This document shows, piece by piece, positions 9,557-17,930 of a stretch of 64,000 nucleotides of DNA. Made by a program: the position numbers and the translations under genes. Source of the stretch: Legionella steelei (GTDB lineage: Bacteria; Pseudomonadota; Gammaproteobacteria; Legionellales; Legionellaceae); contig NZ_LNYY01000019.1 of the NCBI RefSeq assembly GCF_001468005.1, positions 82,677 through 146,676 on the forward strand. Reading direction: 5' to 3'. Each line of letters begins with the position of its first letter. Position 1 is the first letter of the stretch. The notes beneath the pieces were generated by a model. It ran no database searches, was not told where the DNA came from, and saw nothing but the letters and a program-made list of their open reading frames with translations.

Positions 9557-11326
9557 TCATGAGCTTGGAGAGTGGGGGCCTACTTGCTCTTCTTCTTGCT
9601 CATTCGTATTTTCAAATCGTTTTACCGCTTCATTATATTTCTTTTTAAAGAACATCGTATGATCCCTTTCTTGATAAAAAGTTGGATTATTTTGGAGTTC
9701 TTGACTTGCTTTATCGAGTGTTTGTATCAATTCATTGACAACGTTCATCGTTCTTCTGCTAAGGATTTTTTTTGAGTTTGGATCCATTCGTAATGCAAGA
9801 AGTTGATCCGAAACCTGAGATTTCATCTGTTCAATGGAATGCCAGTTATCTAAATTCTGTAGAGTAAAATGTGCAAGACCATCTAAAAAAGCCTCCCGCG
9901 TTTTAAGACATCTAATGCGTTCTTCACTTTTAGTTTTTGCTTTAGGATCTGTTTCATGAGCATTTTTTTGTTCTGCTTGTCTGATTTTTTCTTGGCCTAA
10001 AGCAATTTTTTGTTCCACATTTTTTTGTGCTACGAGAAAGTCCAGCTGCGGAGACGTTGTGATTTGCGATTTAGAGTTTTTCTTGCAATAGTCGATAAGA
10101 TCAGGTTTGGGAGAGGTGGATGGTAAGTTCTGCCATTGCTTATAAGCTTTTTCAGAGAAGAGGCGTGCTCCTTCATCGTCGGGCTTTGCAGTAACCCAGT
10201 TTCCTGGTTTAGCAGGATCGGGATCAGGTTTTAAAAGAATGAGATCATTGGTAATGCGCATATACAACTTGTCTTTACTCCAGCGTCTAAACCAATCTTC
10301 TGCTTCTTTTGAGAACAGCTTGCCCCAAGTAAATCCGCTTTTGCCATATGCTTTTGATTCGACTAAGCCAGATTTATTCAAATCTAATTCTTCTTGATTA
10401 AAATCTTTTGTTTTCCATGCTCTTCTTGAGCCCATAAACGCCACAACTTTGCGAAAATTATCGTCATCGTGACCTTGTACACGTGTAAAAATATGTTTTG
10501 TATTTTCTAAACGTTCAATTTGTTTTAGCAGTTTTCTTCCTTTTAGCGGGTCTGTAAACGTTTCAGGAATCACCATACCTACATTGCTTAAAAAAGCTGC
10601 CTCGCGTACATTGTCTTTTATACTTTCCATCGATTTTTTAGATTTGCTATATAAATCGTCAAGGCCGGCATGCCCTGCATTAGTGGCTAATTGGATGCTT
10701 AGTTTACGTATTTGTGATACTTCACGAACAATTCCTCCATCCGCTGCGACAACATAATTTCCACTCATATCACTGTAATCAGATGCTAAAAATTCTTTTG
10801 CTTTTTCCACTGCCGCTTGTGCTGCAAAAGATTTTCCAGATGCTGAGGGACCACCAACGATTACCACCGGTCGCTCGGTCCACTTTGGTCCATCAAAATG
10901 TGTGGTTGATTTGATGACTACAGCCTGCCTAAATTCTTTGCTATTCATCTCTTCGTCTAATGCAAGCTTGTATAATTCAGCCCCTTGTTCACCAAAAAAT
11001 GCCTCCATACCTATGGTCGCCTCTTCAGGGTGGGTTTCGCGTGTTTGAGGATTACCGTTATATTGGGGGAACGGATGGCTCTGCGTATACTCGATGAATT
11101 TTTTTCTAAAAAACTGGGGATCGGATGCAGCATCAGTATTAATATTTTGATCGTATTTCTTTGCATATGATTCAACTAATGTAACGCGAGTACCTTCATA
11201 GGCCTCTATACCCCGATATAACTGTTCCTCCCCTTCTGGGCTGATACAAAATGGACCGCGATTATCATAATGGCCGATTTGTTGCTTTAAGGATCGTGTA
11301 ATTGGCGTCTCTATCGGTGTTTGCAT
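9557..11326 (-). CDS. P-loop (zeta-toxin/kinase-like) protein, candidate Dot/Icm effector
   Basis: The 589-aa product has a Walker A motif GGPSASGKS at about residues 158-166 preceded by the hydrophobic strand RPVVIV, then VVAADGGIVREVSQIRKL, reminiscent of zeta-toxin/nucleotide kinases. The C-terminal third is charged and probably coiled (about residues 420-500). The last residues read NEQEEEQVGPHSPSS, a glutamate cluster placed about 10-15 residues from the C-terminus, as in the E-block signal of Dot/Icm substrates. ATG 11326 (MQTPIETPIT) is preferred over an in-frame TTG at 11344. No signal peptide or membrane helix. Kinase activity and translocation are inferences; substrate unknown. Confidence 0.75.
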   Translation of the reverse strand: MQTPIETPITRSLKQQIGHYDNRGPFCISPEGEEQLYRGIEAYEGTRVTLVESYAKKYDQNINTDAASDPQFFRKKFIEYTQSHPFPQYNGNPQTRETHPEEATIGMEAFFGEQGAELYKLALDEEMNSKEFRQAVVIKSTTHFDGPKWTERPVVIVGGPSASGKSFAAQAAVEKAKEFLASDYSDMSGNYVVAADGGIVREVSQIRKLSIQLATNAGHAGLDDLYSKSKKSMESIKDNVREAAFLSNVGMVIPETFTDPLKGRKLLKQIERLENTKHIFTRVQGHDDDNFRKVVAFMGSRRAWKTKDFNQEELDLNKSGLVESKAYGKSGFTWGKLFSKEAEDWFRRWSKDKLYMRITNDLILLKPDPDPAKPGNWVTAKPDDEGARLFSEKAYKQWQNLPSTSPKPDLIDYCKKNSKSQITTSPQLDFLVAQKNVEQKIALGQEKIRQAEQKNAHETDPKAKTKSEERIRCLKTREAFLDGLAHFTLQNLDNWHSIEQMKSQVSDQLLALRMDPNSKKILSRRTMNVVNELIQTLDKASQELQNNPTFYQERDHTMFFKKKYNEAVKRFENTNEQEEEQVGPHSPSS

Positions 11327-11410
11327 AATACATATATCCCACAATTAGAACGGTTTTGTTTTAATTATAGCCAATATATGTATTATGCGAGTACAAAGAG
11401 GAAAATAATA

Positions 11411-11647
11411 TTAATGGGATGAGTCACTTTTACCGACTAGCCAATCTGCACTTACTTCAAATTCTTGTGCGAGGGCGTTGAGTAGTTTTTCATCTGGGTT
11501 TGTCGCGCCATTAAGCAATGCTTCTGCTTTAAACTTTGGAATCTTCACGAGCTTTGATAATACTTCAATGCGTTCCGCACTTGATTCTGGAGCACCAATA
11601 TTATCAAGTTCTTTATTTAGTCTTTCTGAAAATCTCTTATTAAGCAT
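11411..11647 (-). CDS. small XRE/Cro-like HTH regulator
   Basis: This 78-aa protein has a helix-turn-helix-like layout: FSERLNKELDNIG, then LSKLVKIPKFKAEALLNG and TNPDEKLLNALAQEFEVSADWLVG. The closing pattern (leucine-rich helix, then DWLVGK) is common in phage- and plasmid-type C1/Cro regulators. A GGAGAA Shine-Dalgarno precedes its ATG. It is transcribed in the same direction as, and 84 bases upstream of, the P-loop protein gene, so it may regulate it. It could instead be a remnant of a mobile element; no integrase is nearby. Confidence 0.7.
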   Translation of the reverse strand: MLNKRFSERLNKELDNIGAPESSAERIEVLSKLVKIPKFKAEALLNGATNPDEKLLNALAQEFEVSADWLVGKSDSSH

Positions 11648-12038
11648 CTGCTTCTCCTAACAATGATTTAGGTCAAGATAAGTACTGCAACAACGGTTCA
11701 TCTAAGTCATCGCTCCAAAGCTAAGCCATAGGATGTCCGGCAGAAGCGAACAGCTACCTTATTTATTTCATATAGCATAAAACTGAGGTTTTGCAATAAT
11801 AGGAGCATTTAAATTGATTTTAATCGATTTAATCCGATTTCTATTTCTATATCTCACAGCTTGTTTTGGGGACCCAGAATCAAGCCAAATACACTGGATT
11901 TTCGTGAATAAACTGCTGAGCATAAATGACAAGATTTTTTCATGTGTAGGCCTTGAAGATAATATTGATTTGGGTTGATCTGGACTATCTTTCAATTTAG
12001 TATTGAACCTCTAAAAAAGATGACTGTTTGGGATAAGC
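11648..12038. other. 391-bp gap upstream of zwf
   Basis: No convincing gene lies here; the best reverse-strand ORF (75 codons, 11768-11995) has no recognisable fold or ribosome site. The stretch 11813-11840 holds three GATTT-type blocks about 10 bp apart (ATTGATTT, ATCGATTT, ATCCGATTT), a helically phased AT-rich pattern that could bend DNA or bind a regulator. The zwf promoter must be in the right-hand part. Confidence 0.5.
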
Positions 12039-13526
12039 ATGATCGAAGAAGTCGCTGTAAAATATCCTTGTGATTTAATTCTATTCGGTGCATTGGGGGA
12101 TCTGTCTTGCCGTAAATTATTCCCAGCGTTGTATCAGCTGGAACGTGCGCACTTGCTTCACGCCAATACACGTATCATTAGTTGTGCACGTGACGCATTA
12201 ACATTAACTGACTTCACTGGGTTAATGAAATCTAAAATGCAAACTTTTATCGGTGAGGCGCTTGAGGAGCTTGTTTGGTCTCGTCTTGTTGACAGAATGA
12301 CTTATTGTCAGATTGATTTAACTCAATCTGCAGATTTTACAAAAATAATCGATTATGTGAATCCTCAAGAACGGATTCCCATTTCCTATTTTGCAATTCC
12401 ACCCTCACTCTATGCACAAACATGCCAAGGTCTTTCGAGTATTGGCTTAACGACGCAGCCATCGCGCGTGGTTTTAGAAAAGCCAATTGGCCATGATTTG
12501 TCTTCATCGATTGCAATTAATAATGAAGTGGCTCATTTTTTTGCTGAAAATCAGATTTATCGAATTGATCATTATTTGGGTAAAGAAACAGTATTGAACT
12601 TATTAGTGCTTCGCTTTGCTAATGCGATTTTTTCCTCAAATTGGGATCACAACGCTATTGATAAAGTTGAAATTACCGTGGCTGAAGAAGTTGGGGTTGA
12701 AGGACGATGGGCTTACTATGATAAATCAGGTCAAGTAAGGGACATGCTACAAAATCACTTATTACAAATTTTATCGCTTTTGGCAATGGAACCACCGATG
12801 AGTCTCGATGCCGCATGTATTCGAAGTGAAAAATTAAAAGTATTAAAGTCATTAAGGCCTATTTCAGATGCGCATGTACATGCTAATACAGTACGTGCTC
12901 AATATGTGAGAAACGCAAGTAAAGGCCAACAGCTTCCAGGATATCTCGATGAAGATGGGGCGCATAAAGAGTCAACCACGGAGACTTTTGTTGCAATTAA
13001 AGCCTATATTGATAATTGGCGCTGGTCAGGAGTTCCTTTTTATTTATTGACTGGTAAAAGGTTATCGAAAAAACAAAGTGAAGTGGTGATTTACTTTAAA
13101 CCACAACCTTATAACATTTTCAAACAGTTAAAACAGGAATTGTCTGCAAATCAGCTCATTATTCGCCTGCAACCCGATGAGGGAGTGGAGTTTCGAATGA
13201 TGAATAAAGTTCCTGGTCTGAGTGAAAGCATGCAATTAAGGGACAGTAAGTTGAATTTAAATTTCAACCACCTTTTTAATTCACAAAGAATTGCAGATGC
13301 TTATGAACGTTTGTTGTTGGAAGTCATGTTAGGCAATCAATATCTGTTTGTTAGCCGTGAAGAAGTAGAGCAAGCCTGGCATTGGATAGATGAAATCAAG
13401 CACGCATGGGAAAGACAAGATAGCCCACTCTATACTTATCCATCCGGAACTTGGGGGCCTTTGGAGGTCATTCGTTTGTACAATGGCAAAGCACATGTAT
13501 GGGGTGAACAAAATGCAGTTACATAG
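12039..13526 (+). CDS. zwf: glucose-6-phosphate 1-dehydrogenase
   Basis: Oxidises glucose-6-phosphate to 6-phosphogluconolactone with NAD(P)+ in the cytosol, the entry step of the Entner-Doudoroff route encoded downstream. The 495-aa product is full length, with the nucleotide-binding start FGALGDLSCRKLFPALYQL, the substrate/catalytic motif YRIDHYLGKETVLNLLVLRFAN and VEITVAEEVGVEGRWAYYD. It overlaps pgl by 14 bases. The order zwf-pgl-edd-glk-eda-sugar porter is the one known in Legionella. Confidence 0.96.
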   Translation: MIEEVAVKYPCDLILFGALGDLSCRKLFPALYQLERAHLLHANTRIISCARDALTLTDFTGLMKSKMQTFIGEALEELVWSRLVDRMTYCQIDLTQSADFTKIIDYVNPQERIPISYFAIPPSLYAQTCQGLSSIGLTTQPSRVVLEKPIGHDLSSSIAINNEVAHFFAENQIYRIDHYLGKETVLNLLVLRFANAIFSSNWDHNAIDKVEITVAEEVGVEGRWAYYDKSGQVRDMLQNHLLQILSLLAMEPPMSLDAACIRSEKLKVLKSLRPISDAHVHANTVRAQYVRNASKGQQLPGYLDEDGAHKESTTETFVAIKAYIDNWRWSGVPFYLLTGKRLSKKQSEVVIYFKPQPYNIFKQLKQELSANQLIIRLQPDEGVEFRMMNKVPGLSESMQLRDSKLNLNFNHLFNSQRIADAYERLLLEVMLGNQYLFVSREEVEQAWHWIDEIKHAWERQDSPLYTYPSGTWGPLEVIRLYNGKAHVWGEQNAVT

Positions 13527-14187
13527 TTTTAGTGACGCGTCTTTATTAACTGAAGATCTAGTTGGCCAGTTAAAGAAGGTTCTTGGTGATGCAGTAAAAC
13601 AACGTGGCCATGCTTATTTAGTGGTTTCAGGCGGAAAAACTCCCATCGATTTATTTAAGGCACTGGCGGGAACAGAGCTTCCCTGGAGTAAAGTTACGGT
13701 CACTCTGGCAGATGAACGTTGTGTTCCTGCTCATGATGCTGCTCGCAATGAACATTTGGTTCGCCAATTTTTACTCCAAAATCACGCATCTAAAGCTCAT
13801 TTTCTAAGTTTATATAGTGAAAATCATTCTATAGAGCAAACAGAACGCATCATCGCTTCTTTACCCACTTTTGACGCAGTGGTTTTAGGTATGGGTGAAG
13901 ATGGACATACTGCATCTTTATTTCCTTGCGCTGATGAGCTTGTTAACGGGTTAGATGATAATGCCGCTGCAATACTTTGTGTTAGCCCAAAAACAGCGTC
14001 TCATCAACGAATCAGCTTATCTAAAAAAAGATTATTAAACAGTCGCGTGATTTTTTTCCATTTAATAGGCCAAAAAAAACTGGCTGTATTGCATCAAGCC
14101 ATGGCGGAGCATGATCCCATGGTGATGCCGGTTAGTGCTTTTTTTAATAATGCAGATGCTAATGTTCAGGTGTTGTATGCACCTTAA
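13513..14187 (+). CDS. pgl: 6-phosphogluconolactonase
   Basis: Hydrolyses 6-phosphogluconolactone to 6-phosphogluconate. The 224-aa product (start [12 protein letters not shown]) carries the NagB/Pgl fold signatures [34 protein letters not shown] and [15 protein letters not shown], with the catalytic GEDGHTAS segment intact. ATG 13513 lies within the 3' end of zwf; the longer upstream frame is zwf read out of phase. The gap to edd is nine bases. Confidence 0.94.
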   Translation: MQLHSFSDASLLTEDLVGQLKKVLGDAVKQRGHAYLVVSGGKTPIDLFKALAGTELPWSKVTVTLADERCVPAHDAARNEHLVRQFLLQNHASKAHFLSLYSENHSIEQTERIIASLPTFDAVVLGMGEDGHTASLFPCADELVNGLDDNAAAILCVSPKTASHQRISLSKKRLLNSRVIFFHLIGQKKLAVLHQAMAEHDPMVMPVSAFFNNADANVQVLYAP

Positions 14188-14196
14188 GGAAAAAAA

Positions 14197-16032
14197 ATGC
14201 ACCCGGTTGTAGCCCAAGTTACTGATCGTATACGTAAACGCAGCGAGCATAGTCGAGATGTTTATCTGAGACATATAGAAAAATCACGTATTAAAGGTCC
14301 TCAGCGTGGTGCACTCCATTGCGGTAATTTAGCACATGGCTTTGCTGCCTGTGCGCAGCAAGATAAAGCCAATCTAAGTGGTATGAGCAAGGCCAATATA
14401 GCAATTGTTTCTGCTTATAATGATATGCTTTCCGCGCATCAACCGTATCTGAATTATCCATCTTTAATTAAAGAGGCTATTTCTGCGGCAGGAGGTGTTG
14501 CACAATATGCAGCAGGTGTGCCGGCAATGTGTGACGGGATAACCCAAGGCCAAGCAGGAATGGAGTTGAGTTTATTAAGCCGAGATGTGATTGCCATGTC
14601 GGCGGCTGTAGGCTTGTCGCATAATATGTTTGATGGCGGCCTCATGTTGGGTATTTGTGATAAAATTGTTCCTGGTTTATTGATGGCGGCATTGAGCTTC
14701 GGCCATTTACCGTTTATTTTTATTCCAGCAGGCCCCATGCCTTCGGGAATATCAAATGAGGAAAAAGCACGTATTCGCCAATTGTATGCTGAGGGAAAGG
14801 TAGATAAAAATGCATTACTTGAAGCAGAAGCTGCCTCTTATCATTCTGCAGGTACATGCACTTTTTATGGTACTGCAAATTCCAATCAATTACTTATTGA
14901 AACGATGGGGCTACAACTTCCTGGTTCCTCATTTATTAACCCGAATACACCATTACGCGATGCGTTAACTTGGAATGCGGCGCAACAGATTCTTTCTTTA
15001 ACCGATTTGGGTGAAGGCTATGTGCCCATAGGTCAGATGCTTGATGCAAAAAACCTTGTTAATGGTATTGTGGCTTTGTTGGCATCTGGTGGTTCAACCA
15101 ATCATACGATGCATCTGATTGCCATAGCGAGCATGGCAGGTTATGCGATTAATTGGGATGATTTTGCTCAATTATCGGCAGTGACTCCCTTAATTGCTAA
15201 AATTTACCCTAATGGATATGCGGATATTAATCATTTCCAACGAGCTGGTGGCATGGCGTATTTTATTCATACTTTGTTGGAGGCTCAGTTATTACATGAA
15301 GATGTCGATACGGTGATGGGACATGGTTTGCAACGATATACGCAATACCCCGTATTGGACAATGAACAGCTTCTATGGGTTTCTGGACCTTCTGATTCAA
15401 GTGACGAACGTGTATTAACCTCAACTAAAACTCCTTTTAAACCCCAAGGTGGCTTGCAAGTACTTAGTGGAAACCTAGGAAGAGCGGTAATTAAAACTTC
15501 TGGGCTTGCTGCTGGAAAAAGTAAGATTGAAGCTCCTGCAATAGTTTGTTCTAGCCAGGAAGAGTTTGCGGAGCTGTTTCAAAAAGGGGTTTTGAATCGA
15601 GATTGCGTCGTCGTACTTCGTTTTCAAGGACCTAAAGCGTGTGGGATGCCCGAGTTACATCAATTAACACCGAAGCTTGGGGTGCTCATGGATAAAGGAT
15701 ATCAGGTTGCTTTGGTCACCGATGGACGCATGTCTGGTGCTTCAGGTAAAGTTCCCGCTGCAATTCATGTGACCCCAGAAGCAATAGATAATGAGGTGCT
15801 CTCTCGGGTCGAAACTGGAGATATGATTTTAATTGATGCAGAACAAGGGGCATTACAATTATTAGTTTCTGAGCAGGAATTGAAGCGAAGAACGAAAGCT
15901 GTTTTACATGAAGCAGTATTTCATCTGGGTATGGGACGAGAATTATTCAGCAGTTTAAGGACACAATTTACAGGGGCTGAGCAGGGAGCTTGCAGTTTGT
16001 TTCAGGGAAAAGAGTCTTGTTATGAGTATTGA
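14197..16032 (+). CDS. edd: phosphogluconate dehydratase
   Basis: Dehydrates 6-phosphogluconate to 2-keto-3-deoxy-6-phosphogluconate. The 611-aa length is normal for the IlvD/Edd family, which uses a 4Fe-4S cluster. Visible motifs include AYNDMLSAHQPY, GVPAMCDGITQGQAGMELSL, the cluster-binding segment SAGTCTFYGTANSNQ and the C-terminal LVTDGRMSGASGKVPAAIHVTPEA. Its stop overlaps the glk start by 11 bases, so the two are coupled. Confidence 0.95.
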   Translation: MHPVVAQVTDRIRKRSEHSRDVYLRHIEKSRIKGPQRGALHCGNLAHGFAACAQQDKANLSGMSKANIAIVSAYNDMLSAHQPYLNYPSLIKEAISAAGGVAQYAAGVPAMCDGITQGQAGMELSLLSRDVIAMSAAVGLSHNMFDGGLMLGICDKIVPGLLMAALSFGHLPFIFIPAGPMPSGISNEEKARIRQLYAEGKVDKNALLEAEAASYHSAGTCTFYGTANSNQLLIETMGLQLPGSSFINPNTPLRDALTWNAAQQILSLTDLGEGYVPIGQMLDAKNLVNGIVALLASGGSTNHTMHLIAIASMAGYAINWDDFAQLSAVTPLIAKIYPNGYADINHFQRAGGMAYFIHTLLEAQLLHEDVDTVMGHGLQRYTQYPVLDNEQLLWVSGPSDSSDERVLTSTKTPFKPQGGLQVLSGNLGRAVIKTSGLAAGKSKIEAPAIVCSSQEEFAELFQKGVLNRDCVVVLRFQGPKACGMPELHQLTPKLGVLMDKGYQVALVTDGRMSGASGKVPAAIHVTPEAIDNEVLSRVETGDMILIDAEQGALQLLVSEQELKRRTKAVLHEAVFHLGMGRELFSSLRTQFTGAEQGACSLFQGKESCYEY

Positions 16033-16996
16033 TGATTTAAAGTCTTATGCAATTGTTGCTGACATTGGCGGAACTTTTGCACGCTTTAGCCGCGTCAATT
16101 TAGAAAATTTAGCCATGGATAAAATTGAAATTTATTCATGTGCATCATACAACAGCCTTGGATCAGTTTTACTGGCTTATAAAGAACAACATAAATTGGA
16201 AGAAATTAAGCAAGTTGCTCTTGCTATCGCTTGTCCGGTACTTGATGATGTGATCTGTATGACCAATGCACATTGGCGTTTTTCGATCAGTGAATTAAAG
16301 CATCAGTTGGAACTAACAGAACTGTATGTTTTGAATGATTTTAATGCGATTGCAATGAGTTTACCAGTTTTATCGAACCAGCAAATACTGCAAATAGGAA
16401 GTGGTCATGTCAATCCGCATGGAACAAGAGCTGTATTAGGTGCGGGAACAGGATTAGGCGTTGCTTTTCTCCTGGCAGATCGAGGAGGATACACAGCCCA
16501 TGCCGGAGAAGGGGGGCACATCAGCTGGGGAGCAAAAACTGAGCAGGAATGGTTTATTTATTGCCACCTCAAAAAGAAATATGAACATGTATCTTATGAG
16601 CGCTTATTGTCAGGCCATGGTTTGGAAAATTTATATCAAGCATTGGCAGTGATGTATCAAAAAGACAAACCTTCTATTCCGGCATCACAGATTATTACTT
16701 TGGCTTTAGCACAACAATGTAGTATTGCGGAAGCAGCCGTAGCACAGTTTTTTGCTGTTCTTGGCTCTTATGCTGGCGACTTAGCATTAATTATTGCTGC
16801 TTTTGGGGGTATTTATATTGCTGGCGGTATTGTACCACGATTAATTTCGTTGCTCCCGAGCAGTGATTTTAGAGCACGTTTTGAAGAAAAAGGCCGTTTT
16901 AGTGATTTTAATGCAAAAATTCCGACTTATGTGATTACTGCCGAACAACCAGGAATTTTAGGCGCTGCAGTTTATTTAAAACAATCGATAAAGTGA
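16022..16996 (+). CDS. glk: glucokinase
   Basis: Phosphorylates glucose with ATP, feeding zwf. The 324-aa product has the bacterial glucokinase pattern: phosphate-1 motif VADIGGTFARFSR, catalytic-region LYVLNDFNAIAMSLP, GAGTGLGVAFLL, the glucose-binding GEGGHISWG segment and adenosine motif IYIAGGIVPRL. The ATG lies inside the 3' end of edd. Coupling with the sugar porter and glucoamylase downstream indicates growth on free glucose released from alpha-glucans. Confidence 0.94.
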   Translation: MSIDDLKSYAIVADIGGTFARFSRVNLENLAMDKIEIYSCASYNSLGSVLLAYKEQHKLEEIKQVALAIACPVLDDVICMTNAHWRFSISELKHQLELTELYVLNDFNAIAMSLPVLSNQQILQIGSGHVNPHGTRAVLGAGTGLGVAFLLADRGGYTAHAGEGGHISWGAKTEQEWFIYCHLKKKYEHVSYERLLSGHGLENLYQALAVMYQKDKPSIPASQIITLALAQQCSIAEAAVAQFFAVLGSYAGDLALIIAAFGGIYIAGGIVPRLISLLPSSDFRARFEEKGRFSDFNAKIPTYVITAEQPGILGAAVYLKQSIK

Positions 16997-17078
16997 GATT
17001 GTCATAAATTAAGGATATCCCTTCTTCTATTATAGAAAGATGCTCTTCAGGATGAAATGGGGGTATTGATGAAACCCT

Positions 17079-17114
17079 TAGCCCATCACCACAAGTGGGG
17101 CTAGGTGCTTTTTT
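17079..17114 (+). terminator. hairpin with T-tract between glk and eda
   Basis: TAGCCC (from 17079) pairs with GGGCTA (to 17103), and seven T follow within five bases. It lies in the 224-bp gap inside an otherwise tight operon. It may attenuate expression of eda and the porter, or end the zwf-glk transcript, with eda having its own promoter in 17115-17205. Confidence 0.45.
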
Positions 17115-17220
17115 TATTTTAAGTAGATGAGAATGAGTGTAACCAGAATGACATTTGTTTTAATCCTGAGTTACACTGTTTCCTCATCTTAGCTTTAGCC
17201 GACCACAAGGAGAGGTTTTC

Positions 17221-17874
17221 ATGTCATTTCCAAATTGGATGGTGCAACCGGAAATTGTATTTTGTACATCACCTGTAATCCCGGTTGTTGTAATTAAAGA
17301 AATAGAACTTGCAGTACCTTTAGCCACTGCGTTATTTGCTGGGGGTATTAATGTACTTGAGATTACCCTGAGAACTCCAATTGCTTTAGATGCGATTAAA
17401 GTACTCTCAGAAACCTTCCCCGAGGCCTTAATTGGTGCAGGTACTGTAACCACACCGGAACAATTAAAACAAGTCACTGATTTAGGTGCAAAATTTGCAC
17501 TAAGCCCCGGGAAAACACAAGCATTATTAACTGCTGGATGTCATTCCACTATTCCTTTGATTCCTGGTGTATCCAGTGTTTCTGAAGTGATGGAAGGATT
17601 AATTTTGGGATATACCCATTTTAAATTTTTCCCCGCAGTAGCTGCTGGTGGAGTCAATATGCTGCGTGCGATTCAAGGTCCGTTTCCACAAGTAAAGTTT
17701 TGTCCAACTGGTGGTATTAATGAAGTAAATTTTGTTGACTACCTGGCTTTACCCAATGTGTCTTGTGTTGGTGGGTCTTGGATAGTGCCTGAAGAAGCTA
17801 TTAAAAAGGGCAAGTGGTCATTAATTACCGAGTTAGCTTTTGCTGCACGCCAAAGCGTTAGAGGATGGGACTAG
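17221..17874 (+). CDS. eda: KDPG/KHG aldolase
   Basis: Splits 2-keto-3-deoxy-6-phosphogluconate into pyruvate and glyceraldehyde-3-phosphate, the last Entner-Doudoroff step. The 217-aa TIM-barrel protein shows NVLEITLRTPIALDAI with the catalytic glutamate, GAGTVTTPEQLKQ, the Schiff-base lysine region THFKFFPAVAAGG and the phosphate-binding FCPTGGI. An AGGAGAGG-type ribosome site precedes ATG 17221. Confidence 0.95.
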   Translation: MSFPNWMVQPEIVFCTSPVIPVVVIKEIELAVPLATALFAGGINVLEITLRTPIALDAIKVLSETFPEALIGAGTVTTPEQLKQVTDLGAKFALSPGKTQALLTAGCHSTIPLIPGVSSVSEVMEGLILGYTHFKFFPAVAAGGVNMLRAIQGPFPQVKFCPTGGINEVNFVDYLALPNVSCVGGSWIVPEEAIKKGKWSLITELAFAARQSVRGWD

Positions 17875-17930
17875 CCATTTTGACGAAAAACGTTTTGTTT
17901 TAGAGTCTGTTTACAATTCAAGGAGTTAAT

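Noticed and set aside
5390-11647. Genomic island flanked by attachment sites
   Set aside because: No tRNA, integrase or clear direct repeats were seen at the borders, so only a loose accessory region is claimed.
11768-11995. 75-codon reverse ORF upstream of zwf
   Set aside because: No family, no ribosome site, composition of AT-rich intergenic DNA.
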